Source: Prochlorococcus sp. scB245a_520K10 (GTDB lineage: Bacteria > Cyanobacteriota > Cyanobacteriia > PCC-6307 > Cyanobiaceae). From it: a stretch of DNA of 64,000 bases. The stretch spans positions 124,001 through 188,000 of the forward strand of contig JFNU01000202.1 in NCBI GenBank assembly GCA_000634515.1, read 5' to 3'. The notes beneath the pieces were generated by a model. That model was not told where the DNA came from and searched no databases. It saw only the letters and a program-made list of their open reading frames with translations. A program made the position numbers and the translations under genes. Positions 16,095 to 26,665 of the stretch are shown here, in pieces. Position 1 is the first letter of the stretch, and every line of letters begins with the position of its first letter.

Positions 16095-16541
16095 TTAAAG
16101 TTTATATCCCATTACTCTTATTCCATTTGGATCTAATATAAATCCGCTTTCTTCTAAACTTTTAAAAGAAGACTCTGGAGCCTGAACAGAAACACTACAT
16201 CCAGGCATTTCAATATTTATTTTTTCAAGAGTTACTTGTAACAAAATTGAATAAAAAATTTCCTGATTATTACCTTTTGCTGCACTTAAATTCCATAAGT
16301 TAGCATTCAATCCCCTGTCTGATGTAACTCTTACAAAACCATATAATTTATTTCCTAATTCACTTTGTATTGTGAAAAAAAAATTACTTTTCTGAATAGC
16401 CTCAGAAAGGGGTTTAATCGGGAATGTCTCACAACCGCAATTCGCTAAAAGTTTGTTAACTTCTTTTGCTAACGGAATCTGGGAAGAATTAACAAAATAA
16501 CCTTCTGGAAGAACAAGTTTTTTTTTAGAAAAATATTGCAA
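16095..16541 (-). CDS. GNAT-like N-acetyltransferase
   Basis: A 148-aa protein resembling small cyanobacterial GNAT-type acetyltransferases. The middle block GFVRVTSDRGLNANLWNLSA, followed by an amphipathic helix and the C-terminal ESSFKSLEESGFILDPNGIRVMGY, fits the beta4-alpha4 region of the fold. The classical Q/RxxGxG/A acetyl-CoA loop is not clear. The substrate is unknown. It lies three bases downstream of ppc on the same strand, so the two are probably co-transcribed. Confidence 0.6.
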   Translation of the reverse strand: MQYFSKKKLVLPEGYFVNSSQIPLAKEVNKLLANCGCETFPIKPLSEAIQKSNFFFTIQSELGNKLYGFVRVTSDRGLNANLWNLSAAKGNNQEIFYSILLQVTLEKINIEMPGCSVSVQAPESSFKSLEESGFILDPNGIRVMGYKL

Positions 16542-16544
16542 TTA

Positions 16545-19514
16545 TCAACCTGTATTTCTCATACCTGCTGCTATCCCGTTAATAGTTAAAAGTGCCCCTC
16601 TCAATAATTCACTTCTACTATAAGCTCTTCTAGATTCATCTTTTTCAACAATAAATTCGCTAATTGGAGGTTGCCTTGTTTGATCTCTAAGCCTTCTTAA
16701 AAGCGAAACCTGTAAAAATCCCAATGGGATTATTGTCTTATTTCTCAAGCTAACTGATGATTTTAAGTCTCTATCAGATTCAAGAAGCTTATTTTTACCA
16801 GTAATTTCAAGTATTAAAGATTTTGTGAGATTATATTCTTTAGAAATTACTTCAAAAATAACATCAAAAGAATCTTTATTTTCTTTACTGCCAAGAGTGT
16901 CAACATAATATTTGGCAACTTCCAAATCAACCTTAGATAATGTCATTTCTACCTTAGATATGAGCATCCTAAAAAATGGCCATCTTTGATGGAGAACTCT
17001 TAATAATTCAATTTGTTGTGGGTCGGAATTTAATTCTGATGATAATGCGGTTCCTACTCCAAACCAACTTGGCAAAAGAAATCTACTTTGTGTCCAACCA
17101 AATACCCATGGAATAGCTCTTAAACTTGACAAATCTTTAGCACCTTTTTTTCTTCTGGCAGGTCTACTAGATATTTGTAATTTACTTATTTCTTCTATTG
17201 GAGTGACCTCTTGAAAGAAATTTAATAAATCTGGATTTTCATGAACTAATTTTCTGTAGTGAGACCTTGATGTTTCTGCAAGCCTTGACATTAATTGATT
17301 CCATTCTGGAGTGGCATCAAGCCTATTATTCACCAAACTATTTTGAATAACAGCAGTAGTAACTGTCTCTAGATTATACAAAGCCAGTTCAGGAAGACTA
17401 TATTTTGAAGCCAATACTTCACCTTGTTCTGTTATTTTTATTCGCCCTTTTAAAGTACCGCTTGGTTGTGCCAATATCGCCTGATAAGCTGGTCCTCCCC
17501 CTCTACCTACAGAACCGCCTCTTCCATGAAAAAGTCTTAGCAATATGTTATTTCTACTTGCAAGATTTTGAAGAGCTATTTGGGCTCTATGAATTTCCCA
17601 ATTACTGGAAACAAACCCTGAATCTTTATTGCTATCAGAATATCCAAGCATTAATTCTTGAAGAGGTTTAAAAGATTCTCCAACTTTTGGCAATAATGAT
17701 CTGTAAAAATCTAATTTAAACAATTTCTCCATTACTTCTGGGGCTCTTTTAAGGTCTTCAACAGTTTCGAAAAGAGGAACGACCAATAATTTTGACTTTT
17801 GTGACTTTTGATCAAGCAGTCCCATTTCTTTTGCCAATAAGAGAACTTCAAGCAAATCAGATGCGCTATGACTCATTGAAATTACATAAGAATGACAAAT
17901 ACGACTTCCAAATTCTTGCTGCAGTCTTTTAACCATTTTAAAAACTGAAAAGGTTTCTTCTGTAGTTTTTGTCCAGTTGACGTCAGGAGGAATTAAGGGC
18001 CTTTTTGTATTTAATTCCTCTACAAGCCATTTAATTTTCTCTTCCTCAGACATTTGGTCATATAGGACAGACAAATCAAGATAATTTGTAAGTTCTTGTA
18101 TAGCGTCACTATGCCTTGTGCTTTCTTGACGAATATCTAAACTAGCTAGCGAAAATCCAAAAATATGAACCTGAGTAAGCAAGTTATTTACCGCCTCGCA
18201 AGTTAAATCTGTACTAATCAGACTATTTTTAATCAGTTCGAGATCATAGGTAAATTCACTGACTGATTTGTAATATAAGTTTTCAACTTTATCTATATTT
18301 TTAGTATCAATTTCCCCTTCTAAATCAGATTTCCAACCACTATCAGCTAATAAATTATTCCTTTCTTGTGTGAGCCTCAACTTCTCTAAAATGTAACTTA
18401 ATTTCAATCTGTAAGGTTCTGATCTGTATCTTGTAGCCCTAGCTTCATAGATTTCTGGAAACTTAACCCTATCTGTTTCTAAAGACTCTAATAAAGAAGA
18501 GCTTACTTGACTCCATTGCATTGAGACACTTAATTGATCTCTTAAGTTAGACGTTGCAGTAATATATCTTTCCAACATCAACTGCCTTTGATAACAAGCA
18601 GTTCTCCATGTTATCTCAGGGGTAACAGATGGATTCCCATCTCTATCGGATCCTACCCAAGAACCAAAGTTACAAAAAGATTCAGAAGGCATCTGAACAT
18701 CTGGGTAGTTTTCGGTAAGTGCTTCAAAGATTCTACCTCTCAATTGAGGCATTGCATTAAATAAAACTTGCTGAAAATAATGCAAAGCATAATCAACTTC
18801 ATCTAAAACGGAAGGCTTAAATTGATGCAATTCATCTGTTCTCCACCAAAGTCTGACTTCCTCTTTTAATTGAGTTTTTAGAATATTTATTTCCTCTTTA
18901 GTTAAAAATTGCGCAACCTGTATTTTTTTCAACAAATTTGCGACTCTAGTTTGCTTATGTCTAATAGTATGCCTTACTATCTCCGTCGGATGTGCAGTAA
19001 AAACTAAACGAATATCCATTTCCTGCAATAACTCTTCTAATTTTCCTGGTGGTACATTAAGTTTCCTAAGCCTATAAAATAATTCTCGAAAAGTTACCGG
19101 AGCATTTTGCCTAGCCAACGCTGGGGCAAAAGGATCAAGATTATCGGGCGATTTTTGAACATTCATATTGGTAAAGCTTTGTATATATCTATCTTCCTCA
19201 ACTCTTTGTTCCAAAATATTAACTAGTTGAAAATATAGTGAAAACGCCCTAGCTGCTGCAATAGATTCTGCCAAATCCATGGAATTAATAATATCAACTA
19301 TTTCATTTTTAAAAGTTTTTGAACTAACACCATCAATTTGCTTCGAATAACTTAATTCTTTAAGCTGTATCAATCTCACTGCTTGATCTTCTGGGCATTC
19401 TTCTCTAAGAACAGCTTCCCATAGATCCTCTATTAAAAGACGATTTTTATCAAGTGGATCATTGTTACTTATAAGATCCATTTTATTATTTTTATCCTGT
19501 TGGGAAGATTCCAT
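16545..19514 (-). CDS. ppc: Phosphoenolpyruvate carboxylase
   Basis: PEP carboxylase, 989 aa, adds bicarbonate to PEP to give oxaloacetate, the main anaplerotic supply of the incomplete cyanobacterial TCA route. The catalytic histidine is in [13 protein letters not shown] near residue 175. Further hallmarks are [16 protein letters not shown] near 285, [26 protein letters not shown], and the C-terminal GMRNTG. The length matches cyanobacterial enzymes. The plant-type N-terminal phosphorylation serine is not seen. It follows gshA on the same strand with 53 bases between. Confidence 0.98.
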   Translation of the reverse strand: MESSQQDKNNKMDLISNNDPLDKNRLLIEDLWEAVLREECPEDQAVRLIQLKELSYSKQIDGVSSKTFKNEIVDIINSMDLAESIAAARAFSLYFQLVNILEQRVEEDRYIQSFTNMNVQKSPDNLDPFAPALARQNAPVTFRELFYRLRKLNVPPGKLEELLQEMDIRLVFTAHPTEIVRHTIRHKQTRVANLLKKIQVAQFLTKEEINILKTQLKEEVRLWWRTDELHQFKPSVLDEVDYALHYFQQVLFNAMPQLRGRIFEALTENYPDVQMPSESFCNFGSWVGSDRDGNPSVTPEITWRTACYQRQLMLERYITATSNLRDQLSVSMQWSQVSSSLLESLETDRVKFPEIYEARATRYRSEPYRLKLSYILEKLRLTQERNNLLADSGWKSDLEGEIDTKNIDKVENLYYKSVSEFTYDLELIKNSLISTDLTCEAVNNLLTQVHIFGFSLASLDIRQESTRHSDAIQELTNYLDLSVLYDQMSEEEKIKWLVEELNTKRPLIPPDVNWTKTTEETFSVFKMVKRLQQEFGSRICHSYVISMSHSASDLLEVLLLAKEMGLLDQKSQKSKLLVVPLFETVEDLKRAPEVMEKLFKLDFYRSLLPKVGESFKPLQELMLGYSDSNKDSGFVSSNWEIHRAQIALQNLASRNNILLRLFHGRGGSVGRGGGPAYQAILAQPSGTLKGRIKITEQGEVLASKYSLPELALYNLETVTTAVIQNSLVNNRLDATPEWNQLMSRLAETSRSHYRKLVHENPDLLNFFQEVTPIEEISKLQISSRPARRKKGAKDLSSLRAIPWVFGWTQSRFLLPSWFGVGTALSSELNSDPQQIELLRVLHQRWPFFRMLISKVEMTLSKVDLEVAKYYVDTLGSKENKDSFDVIFEVISKEYNLTKSLILEITGKNKLLESDRDLKSSVSLRNKTIIPLGFLQVSLLRRLRDQTRQPPISEFIVEKDESRRAYSRSELLRGALLTINGIAAGMRNTG

Positions 19515-19567
19515 ATAATTATTATGTCACAAGTAAAAATATTCAGATCAAATGTTTGTTTAAATAA

Positions 19568-20686
19568 TCAAATAATCTCTTGTTCATTGATGATCATATC
19601 ATCGATAGTGAGTTTCATTATTTGCTCAATAGAGAGACCTTTTTTATATTGATTTATCCATTTCATAGCTTGATTGCCTTCTTCAAGCACTCTATGGATA
19701 GGTTCCAGAAGATGTTTCATATTAAATTTTTCTGCGGTTAGAGATAAATCTGATAATAAGTCTTGAATCCATTCTCTACAAATAATTTTTTTTCCATCTT
19801 GCCAGTGAATTAACTCTGAATTCAGACTATCTTTAGCAGCATAAATTTCATTTTGATCGCATATTTCTGATAATTCTTCAAGAGAAAAAATACTCGCAGT
19901 CAAGGGATCTAGAGTATTTAAGTTGTCAAAAAGATATAAAATCCTCAGTTCTAGCATCGCTGTTATCCCCAATAGCAAATTAATATCATGAACAAAATCA
20001 CAAATTCTCAATTCCAAACGATCAAGAATTAAAGGCCTTTGGGGGCCATTTGGTCTGATTGAAGACCAAAAATGCCTTATATTTTGCATGTTTTTATTAG
20101 CAATATTTTCCTCAATCCATTCGATATAGGAATTATGATTTACAAAAAAAGGTACTTTATTAGGTGTTTTAGGAAACTGAATCCACCTCTGAGAGTGATT
20201 TTCCGTAATTTTATTATTCAAAAAAGGTGAGCTAGCGCTTATTGATAGATACAAAGCAGCCTCAGATCTGATTAATCTAATAGCAGCAAATAGCTTATCT
20301 AAGTTCTCTATCCCTATGTTTATATGGACACTTGAAGTTGCAATAGAGATCCCATAGTTATCTTGTATAAATTGATGATAAACATTTTCAATATCAGATC
20401 TTTGAAATTTCATATCATGTTTAAAACAAAGAGTGGATGAGGGAATGATTGTTAACCCTTTGTTGTTTAGCCATTGTCTTAGGTTTTTCCTTGGAGTTAT
20501 TAATTGTCTATGTAACAACATGTAGTCTTTCTCAGGTGTTGTTATGTATTCAACATTTCTGTTATCAGGCTCTTTCACAAAATTAGAAAATTTTTTTTCT
20601 ACATCTGCTGAAACACCAATATGAGAATTAAAAGAACCTGTGAAAAGTTCCACTTCAAAACCTTTATAAAGTTGAAGCTGACTCAT
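19568..20686 (-). CDS. gshA: Glutamate-cysteine ligase, cyanobacterial type
   Basis: A 372-aa member of the GCS2-type carboxylate-amine ligases, making gamma-glutamylcysteine, the first step of glutathione synthesis. Support comes from the N-terminal KGFEVELFTG (metal-binding glutamate), the TSSVHINIGI strand with a conserved His, the RPLILDRLELRICD block, and the overall length expected for the cyanobacterial branch. Its start codon follows the trpE stop directly with no gap, so translation is coupled to trpE. The pairing with tryptophan synthesis has no obvious pathway logic. Confidence 0.87.
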   Translation of the reverse strand: MSQLQLYKGFEVELFTGSFNSHIGVSADVEKKFSNFVKEPDNRNVEYITTPEKDYMLLHRQLITPRKNLRQWLNNKGLTIIPSSTLCFKHDMKFQRSDIENVYHQFIQDNYGISIATSSVHINIGIENLDKLFAAIRLIRSEAALYLSISASSPFLNNKITENHSQRWIQFPKTPNKVPFFVNHNSYIEWIEENIANKNMQNIRHFWSSIRPNGPQRPLILDRLELRICDFVHDINLLLGITAMLELRILYLFDNLNTLDPLTASIFSLEELSEICDQNEIYAAKDSLNSELIHWQDGKKIICREWIQDLLSDLSLTAEKFNMKHLLEPIHRVLEEGNQAMKWINQYKKGLSIEQIMKLTIDDMIINEQEII

Positions 20687-22207
20687 TTATTTATCCAAAC
20701 AGGCTATTGCTTTTAGTATCCCCTTAGCTTTGTTAATAGTCTCTTGATATTCATTCTCAGGCGAAGAATCAGCAACTATTCCTGCACCTGCCTGTACTGA
20801 TACATTATATGTTCCATCTTTTGAAGGTTTAACTATCATAGTTCTTATTGTAATTGCCGTATTCAATGCCCCATTAATATCAATAGATCCATAAACACCA
20901 GCATAAGGTCCTCTAGCATCTTTTTCAAAGTGTTTTATCAATTGCATAGCTCTAATTTTTGGTGCGCCAGTTACTGTTCCAGCCGGAAAACATGCCTTTA
21001 GCAAATCCCATACATCTGTGTTGTTTTTTAAAATTCCTTCAACTTCACTCACAATATGCATGACATGTGAATATTTCTCAATAACCATTAGATCTTTTAC
21101 TTCCACAGTTCCAGTTTCGCAAACCCTTCCAAGATCATTTCTTCCAAGATCTATTAGCATTACATGCTCAGCTATCTCTTTTGGATCTTTTAACAAATCC
21201 TTTTCTAATTCCAGATCTTCTTGAGGATCATTACCTCTGGGCCTTGTACCAGCTATTGGTCTTAAGCTCGCAACAATCTGACTATTTTTGTTTTTTTCAG
21301 CTTTAACCATGACTTCAGGACTGGAACCTATGAGATACCATGAGCCAAAATCAAAAAAAGACATATATGGAGATGGATTAACCATCCTTAAACTTCTATA
21401 TAAATTAAAGGGATCATTATTGACATGAGTATGAAATCTCTGACTAATAACAATTTGGAAGATATCTCCTCTTCTTATGTATTCTTTTGCGGAGAGAACA
21501 GCATCCTCAAAATCTTTTTTCTTCCAATTACTTTTAATTTCTAAATTCAAATTTTCATTTTCATTCCATTCTAAAAACTCGTTTTTTGCCAGAGGAACTT
21601 TCATTAAATTTCTAGTTTTCGTAATTTTAGAAATTGAGTTTAGATAAACTTGTTCAATAGAAGACTCTTTAGAAGAAGTTGTATCTGCATAAACTACCGC
21701 GGTTATACATCTTTTTATTTGATCAAAAACAACTAATTGATCAAAAAACATCCAAGAACCATAAGGTATATTGTTTTCCTCAATTTCGTTGATTGGAACA
21801 CTTGGTTCTATACGATTGATTAATTCATAACCCCAAGAACCATATAACTGTCCAATTGATGGCAAATCCTCGAGCACGAATGACTTATATTCGTTCGTCC
21901 AAGTTCTTAAAATACTAAAAGGATCCCCTTTGTGTATTTCAGTTTTTCCATTATTCCATGTTTTGACAATTTCTTCTCCGTAGCAAACAGCTTCCCAAAG
22001 AGGTTTAGTAGCGACAATACTCCACCTCCCCAAACTCTCACCACCCTCTACGGACTCAAGGAAAACACCATGAGAATCTTTTTCGGATAACTTTAACCAA
22101 GTTGATAATGGAGTCTCTAAATCAGCTGGCCAAGTTTGAGTAATAGGTATAAAATTTTTACCTTCTTTATAAGCCGTAAAAAAATTATCTTTCTGAGAGC
22201 TGATCAT
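20687..22207 (-). CDS. trpE: Anthranilate synthase component I
   Basis: TrpE, 506 aa, converts chorismate and ammonia (from TrpG) to anthranilate. The N-terminal FLESVEGGESLGRWS corresponds to the LLES-type tryptophan feedback site, which favours TrpE over PabB. The chorismate-binding half includes GDIFQIVISQRF, IAGTRPRG, DLGRNDLGRV and the PAGTVTGAPKIRAM motif. It is a stand-alone component, not fused to TrpG. It lies 59 bases downstream of psaD on the same strand. No trp leader peptide or attenuator was seen. Confidence 0.96.
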   Translation of the reverse strand: MISSQKDNFFTAYKEGKNFIPITQTWPADLETPLSTWLKLSEKDSHGVFLESVEGGESLGRWSIVATKPLWEAVCYGEEIVKTWNNGKTEIHKGDPFSILRTWTNEYKSFVLEDLPSIGQLYGSWGYELINRIEPSVPINEIEENNIPYGSWMFFDQLVVFDQIKRCITAVVYADTTSSKESSIEQVYLNSISKITKTRNLMKVPLAKNEFLEWNENENLNLEIKSNWKKKDFEDAVLSAKEYIRRGDIFQIVISQRFHTHVNNDPFNLYRSLRMVNPSPYMSFFDFGSWYLIGSSPEVMVKAEKNKNSQIVASLRPIAGTRPRGNDPQEDLELEKDLLKDPKEIAEHVMLIDLGRNDLGRVCETGTVEVKDLMVIEKYSHVMHIVSEVEGILKNNTDVWDLLKACFPAGTVTGAPKIRAMQLIKHFEKDARGPYAGVYGSIDINGALNTAITIRTMIVKPSKDGTYNVSVQAGAGIVADSSPENEYQETINKAKGILKAIACLDK

Positions 22208-22266
22208 ACTAGTAATGTCAACCCAAATTATAATTATATTTTTCTTTTATATCAACTTTAAAAAAA

Positions 22267-22689
22267 TTAATCAAAAGTATTCTTTGTTGTAAATTTCAAC
22301 CCAGCTGGATTAGGATTCTCACCTATTCTCCTTGGGTTGTGGCCGACTTTTTCTCTACCCTCATTAACTTTCTCAGGGAACACACCATCTTTTGGATGTA
22401 AGAATTCAATATCACCACCTGGGAAAATTCTGTAGATTTTGAAATCCTCAATTCTTGGTTTGAAAGCACGTAATTGTGTTCCTAATGCAAGACATTGCTC
22501 TTTTCTTGCAAAGTACATTAAATTATCGCCTTCATGCATAATGGCAGCACCACCGGTGGGTAATTCAAAAGCCTGTTCTTTTGAGCTATTCCATACAATC
22601 GCATATTTTTCTTCAGTTTCTGCTGAGTTTAATAAACCCCCAGTACTTCCTATATGCTTTGGAAATTGACCAACTAGAGTTTCCGTCAT
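22267..22689 (-). CDS. psaD: Photosystem I reaction centre subunit II
   Basis: PsaD, 140 aa, sits on the stromal side of photosystem I and forms the ferredoxin docking site. Diagnostic segments are [23 protein letters not shown], read as two blocks, then [30 protein letters not shown] and the C-terminal [20 protein letters not shown]. The length is normal for cyanobacteria. It heads a minus-strand run that continues into trpE. The gap before it (22690-22799) should hold its promoter. Confidence 0.98.
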   Translation of the reverse strand: MTETLVGQFPKHIGSTGGLLNSAETEEKYAIVWNSSKEQAFELPTGGAAIMHEGDNLMYFARKEQCLALGTQLRAFKPRIEDFKIYRIFPGGDIEFLHPKDGVFPEKVNEGREKVGHNPRRIGENPNPAGLKFTTKNTFD

Positions 22690-22799
22690 CCTTGATTTTG
22701 AGTTATTTATAATAAGAAATTAGCATTCATATTTTACAAAATTCATAATTGATAAGAAAGTTTCTACATTATTTAATAAATGTAAGATTTATTTTTATA

Positions 22800-24167
22800 T
22801 CATTTTGAATCTGAAATAGGGAAAAATACCGTCAAACCTGTATCACGCCTTTGAGTAACATGTCCTCCTAAACTAGCTAACAACTTCTGAGTTGCATTTT
22901 GGCTTAATTGTAAACTACCTGTTTGAGGGTTCCAATTTAAAACAGGACCAATATCAGAACCATTTTCTCCTTTCAATATTTCTTTTGGATGACTATCTAA
23001 TTTTTGGACCTTTAATTGAAGTTTAAGTTTTTGGCCAGCTGGTCTTAATTCTAAAATTAATGTACTGCCTTCCTGCAATCCTCTAGTATTTTTATCAATT
23101 AATCCCCTTAGCATTAATTCTAATTTTTCAGAATCACTCAAAATTTGTGGAAGTTGATTAGGGATATCAATCTTTAAAGAAATCCCACGTCGATTCAATT
23201 GTTTATTCCAAATAGGAGTAAGTTTTTTAAAAATTTCGGTTAAATTAATTTTTGCCAAGTTATTTAATGAAGGAACTTCATTATTTACTAACTCCGCAGC
23301 ATTAAAAATTAAACCGAACCTATCAATTTGCTCATTACATTCATTATCTATTTGAATTAAACGATTTCTCATTGATTCATCCATATTATATTTTTTTAAA
23401 GTAGAACTTATCAGCGTCCTTATTGTTGCCAAAGGGGTTCTCACTTCATGAGATATTGCACGTAATAATTTTGCTTCAGTTATTTGCACATTTTTCTCAT
23501 CGTTTTTTGCATAATTCTGTATATTATGGTTTGGCGCAATACTTGCTAATTTTGCCGATAATGTTGGCCAAAATAGTTGTTCAAATTGATTATCAATATT
23601 AAGGTTACCCAAATTATTGATTGCATTACGAAATTTTACTCCTTCCTCATAATTTTCTTGATTTAATTTTGCATGCATTAATTCAATTGAAAGTTTTAGG
23701 CTTTCTTCATCACACTTAATTAACAGAATTTTCTTATCTTTTTCTCCAACAATTGATAATATGCATTGAAAATTTGGGGTGATTATCATCAAAAAAGGTT
23801 CATAACCATCTTTTTGACTAAGATTTAAGACTTTATAATTACTAACTAAATCGAAATCTTTTTTTATCTTGTCTGAATTATTAACTGGTAAAAAACCTGC
23901 ATTCTCATTTTTAAAGTATGGAAATCCCTCTGGAGACCAAAGCCATCCATGAAGTTGATTTAAAAATTTTTCATCATTAAAAGCAGGCAAAGGAGAGGCG
24001 ACCCAAATCCCCCCCTGTTTATAATTATTAGATAGGAAATCTTTTTGAATAACTTCTAAAGAGGCCCACCACATTCTTCTGGATGTATCATCATCCACAT
24101 ATATACTTTGAACTCCTTTAATCAAAAGGTCTTGAATTTTTTTTATCGTTATTTGTGATTTCATCAA
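22800..24167 (-). CDS. Histidine kinase-like protein with degenerate ATPase domain
   Basis: 455 aa. A dimerisation/phosphoacceptor domain has an intact H-box, LRAISHEVRTPLATIR, with His at about 240. The C-terminal region has the outline of a HATPase_c domain, but the N-box reads RGLIDKNTRGL instead of NLLxNAxKF, no DxGxG motif is present, and the G2 loop reads TGSLQLSQNATQ. ATP binding is therefore doubtful. The first 220 residues are soluble, without transmembrane helices, and contain no domain I recognise. The gene overlaps rodA by four bases, and mrp lies just upstream of that. Confidence 0.78.
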   Translation of the reverse strand: MMKSQITIKKIQDLLIKGVQSIYVDDDTSRRMWWASLEVIQKDFLSNNYKQGGIWVASPLPAFNDEKFLNQLHGWLWSPEGFPYFKNENAGFLPVNNSDKIKKDFDLVSNYKVLNLSQKDGYEPFLMIITPNFQCILSIVGEKDKKILLIKCDEESLKLSIELMHAKLNQENYEEGVKFRNAINNLGNLNIDNQFEQLFWPTLSAKLASIAPNHNIQNYAKNDEKNVQITEAKLLRAISHEVRTPLATIRTLISSTLKKYNMDESMRNRLIQIDNECNEQIDRFGLIFNAAELVNNEVPSLNNLAKINLTEIFKKLTPIWNKQLNRRGISLKIDIPNQLPQILSDSEKLELMLRGLIDKNTRGLQEGSTLILELRPAGQKLKLQLKVQKLDSHPKEILKGENGSDIGPVLNWNPQTGSLQLSQNATQKLLASLGGHVTQRRDTGLTVFFPISDSK

Positions 24168-25435
24168 CTTCTTAGTGATCTAGAACGTTTCAATATAGAT
24201 AAAACAAATCCAATAGAAATAAAATTAGTCACCAATGACGTTCGACCATAGCTCATAAAAGGAAGGGGTATTCCAGTAACTGGTCCTAATCCAATAGTCA
24301 TAAATAGGTTAATAATTATTTGGAATAAAAAAGTTGCGGCTATTCCAATAACAATCAGAGATTCAAAGTTAGTCCTAGCAATTGTTGAAGTATTAATAAG
24401 TTTTTTAATCAAAAAAAAGAACAAAAATAATACTATTATGCAGCCCACAAAACCCAATTCTTCGCCTAAAGCACTGAATATGAAATCAGTATGTTGTTCT
24501 GGTATAAATTGCAAATTAGTAAGCTTTCCTTTTAGCAAACCACTCCCAAATAATCCTCCAGAACCAATTGCAATTTGACTCTGTATCAAATGATATCCAC
24601 CACCTAATGGATCTCTATTAGGATCTAAAAATAAAACTAATCTATCTTTTTGATATTCTTTCAAACCATATTGCCACAAAATTGGTGTCAACTTTGCAAC
24701 TAATAAATGGAAAGAAATAGCGATAGCAGAAAAAATAATTTTCTTTTTTGAAGATCTATAAGCAAGATATCCTATAAATGGAATCCAGAAAATAAGAAGA
24801 GTTGGTAAGGTTAAATATAATATAGAAGTGACAAGACAAAACACTAATATCAAAATCCACTCTATGGGCATTTGCGACCAATAGAGCATCACACCTGTCA
24901 AAACAACTAAAACTAAAGAGGTACCTAAGTCCGGCTGAAAAAAAATTAATAACCAAGGAAACAGTACTACTAATAAGGGCAATACTAAATCCCTTATTGT
25001 GAAAATTATTTTTTTTTCGAGTACTAAAGCAAGGGTTAATACAGTACTTAATTTAGCTACTTCTGAAGGCTGAAAAGAAAAGATGCCCAAGTTTAACCAT
25101 CTTTGAGCTCCAGAAACTGATATCCCAAAAAAATAAATTAGTAGTAAGGATATTAATGTACACAAATAAAATGGGACCAAATACTTTTTAAGTCTCTCTA
25201 ACGGTATATAAGAAATAAAAAATGCTAGAAAATAACCTAAAAAACCAGTTAAGATATGACTTGAATAATTCGATACAAAAAAATCACCCTGAATACTTTT
25301 TATTAAAAAACCCGAAATAATAACTAAAAACAGGGGAATTATAAGTAAGGGAGAAAATAAAAAACCTCTATTAAAGTTTTCTTTTTTTGGTAAAAATCCT
25401 CTCTTATTTAATAAAAAAATTCTCCTAAACATCAA
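24164..25435 (-). CDS. rodA: Peptidoglycan glycosyltransferase RodA (SEDS family)
   Basis: A 423-aa integral membrane SEDS protein with about ten hydrophobic helices, which polymerises glycan strands during cell elongation together with a class B PBP. SEDS signatures are GAQRWLNLGIFSFQPSEVAKL near residue 110, GGYHLIQSQIAIGSGGLFGSG, then QFIPEQHTDFIFSALGEELG, and the late GLGPVTGIPLPFMSYGRTS. The RodA call over FtsW rests on the context with mre-type genes in this genome and the cyanobacterial mrp-rodA pairing. The start is adjacent to the mrp stop. Confidence 0.9.
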   Translation of the reverse strand: MMFRRIFLLNKRGFLPKKENFNRGFLFSPLLIIPLFLVIISGFLIKSIQGDFFVSNYSSHILTGFLGYFLAFFISYIPLERLKKYLVPFYLCTLISLLLIYFFGISVSGAQRWLNLGIFSFQPSEVAKLSTVLTLALVLEKKIIFTIRDLVLPLLVVLFPWLLIFFQPDLGTSLVLVVLTGVMLYWSQMPIEWILILVFCLVTSILYLTLPTLLIFWIPFIGYLAYRSSKKKIIFSAIAISFHLLVAKLTPILWQYGLKEYQKDRLVLFLDPNRDPLGGGYHLIQSQIAIGSGGLFGSGLLKGKLTNLQFIPEQHTDFIFSALGEELGFVGCIIVLFLFFFLIKKLINTSTIARTNFESLIVIGIAATFLFQIIINLFMTIGLGPVTGIPLPFMSYGRTSLVTNFISIGFVLSILKRSRSLRS

Positions 25436-26506
25436 TTATCTATCAACAAATTGATTCTTAATTAATTGAGCTAAATTACTAAATTCAATAGAACTTTTTT
25501 TATTGGGCTGGCTTATTGAAATTGGTACACCTTTATTGCTTTCATCAACGAGAGGAATTTCAATAGGAATTTTTGCTAATAATGGTAAATCATTTTCTTT
25601 AGCTAATGTTTGTCCACCACCTTTACCAAAAATTTCATATTTTTTACTTGGCATATCCGGCGGAATAAATACTGACATATTCTCTACTATTCCCAGTAAA
25701 CGCACTCCGAGTTGTTTAAACATTGCTAATCCCCTCCTTGCATCTTGCAAAGATACTTGTTGAGGAGTAGTGACAACAATAGCTCCAGAAATAGGAACAG
25801 ATTGAGAAAGGGATATTTGAGCATCTCCTGTTCCTGGAGGCAAGTCAATAACCAAAAAATCAAGATTATTCCATTCAACTTGATACAAAAATTGTCGGAT
25901 AATACTATTCAGCATTGGTCCTCTCCATATAACTGGCTGACCTTCTTCTATGAGGAAACCCATTGATACCAATGAAATTCCATATTTATTTATTGGTATT
26001 AACCTTTGATCACTGCCACTACCTTCTGTAACCTTTGGATTCTGTTCGGCAACCCCCATCATTGAGGGAGTATTAGGTCCATAGATATCCGCATCAAGCA
26101 AACCAGTTTTTAAACCTAATTTAGCTAGAGAACAAGCGAGATTAACTGCAATGGTACTTTTTCCAACTCCACCTTTACCACTGCTAACGGCTATGATGTG
26201 TTGAATTCCATCAATCTTCTGCAACTCAGGAACATTACTTTGAGTTGTAGATTCTGTTTTAGGAGGATTATTATCTATCTCTATTTGAACATCATCAATA
26301 TCTTCAAAATCCAGCAGTACTTTTCTAACCTCTTGTACAATTCTATCTCTCTGAGAATTTGCAAATGATGGTAATGATAATGTTAATATTACTCTCGGTA
26401 TAGTTATCCTTACGTTTTTAATCCAAGCTAATTCAATTACATTTTTCTTTGATCCAGCATCTAGAACTTTTCGTAAAGCAAAATTCGCATCTTCTATCGT
26501 GGTCAT
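25436..26506 (-). CDS. mrp: Mrp/ApbC-type iron-sulfur carrier ATPase
   Basis: A 356-aa P-loop ATPase that carries and transfers Fe-S clusters. The N-terminal MIP18/DUF59 domain (about 1-85) is followed by the deviant Walker A SSGKGGVGKSTIAVNLA near residue 110, GLLDADIYGPNTPSMMG, and the VIDLPPGTGDAQISLSQ block. The usual C-terminal CxxC used to hold a bridging cluster is not visible here; the region reads SVFIPPDMPSKKYEIFG, as in other cyanobacterial short forms. It is the first gene of mrp-rodA-kinase, with its promoter in 26507-26665. Confidence 0.92.
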   Translation of the reverse strand: MTTIEDANFALRKVLDAGSKKNVIELAWIKNVRITIPRVILTLSLPSFANSQRDRIVQEVRKVLLDFEDIDDVQIEIDNNPPKTESTTQSNVPELQKIDGIQHIIAVSSGKGGVGKSTIAVNLACSLAKLGLKTGLLDADIYGPNTPSMMGVAEQNPKVTEGSGSDQRLIPINKYGISLVSMGFLIEEGQPVIWRGPMLNSIIRQFLYQVEWNNLDFLVIDLPPGTGDAQISLSQSVPISGAIVVTTPQQVSLQDARRGLAMFKQLGVRLLGIVENMSVFIPPDMPSKKYEIFGKGGGQTLAKENDLPLLAKIPIEIPLVDESNKGVPISISQPNKKSSIEFSNLAQLIKNQFVDR

Positions 26507-26665
26507 TAAATTTTTAAATATTTTGACAAGGTAGTCGACTGTTTAAAAGATTAAGAACTATGTCGAACTATCAAATAATAGGCAATAAGGTCCCCCTAAG
26601 AGAAATTATAAAGGGAAACTTATAATTAACCAAAAAAATCTTTTTCTTCAAGATTTACTAAATAT

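Noticed and set aside
22755-22790. Possible HLR1 (RpaB) site upstream of psaD
   Set aside because: One TTACATT half site is present, but the second half at the needed spacing has several mismatches, so it does not pass.
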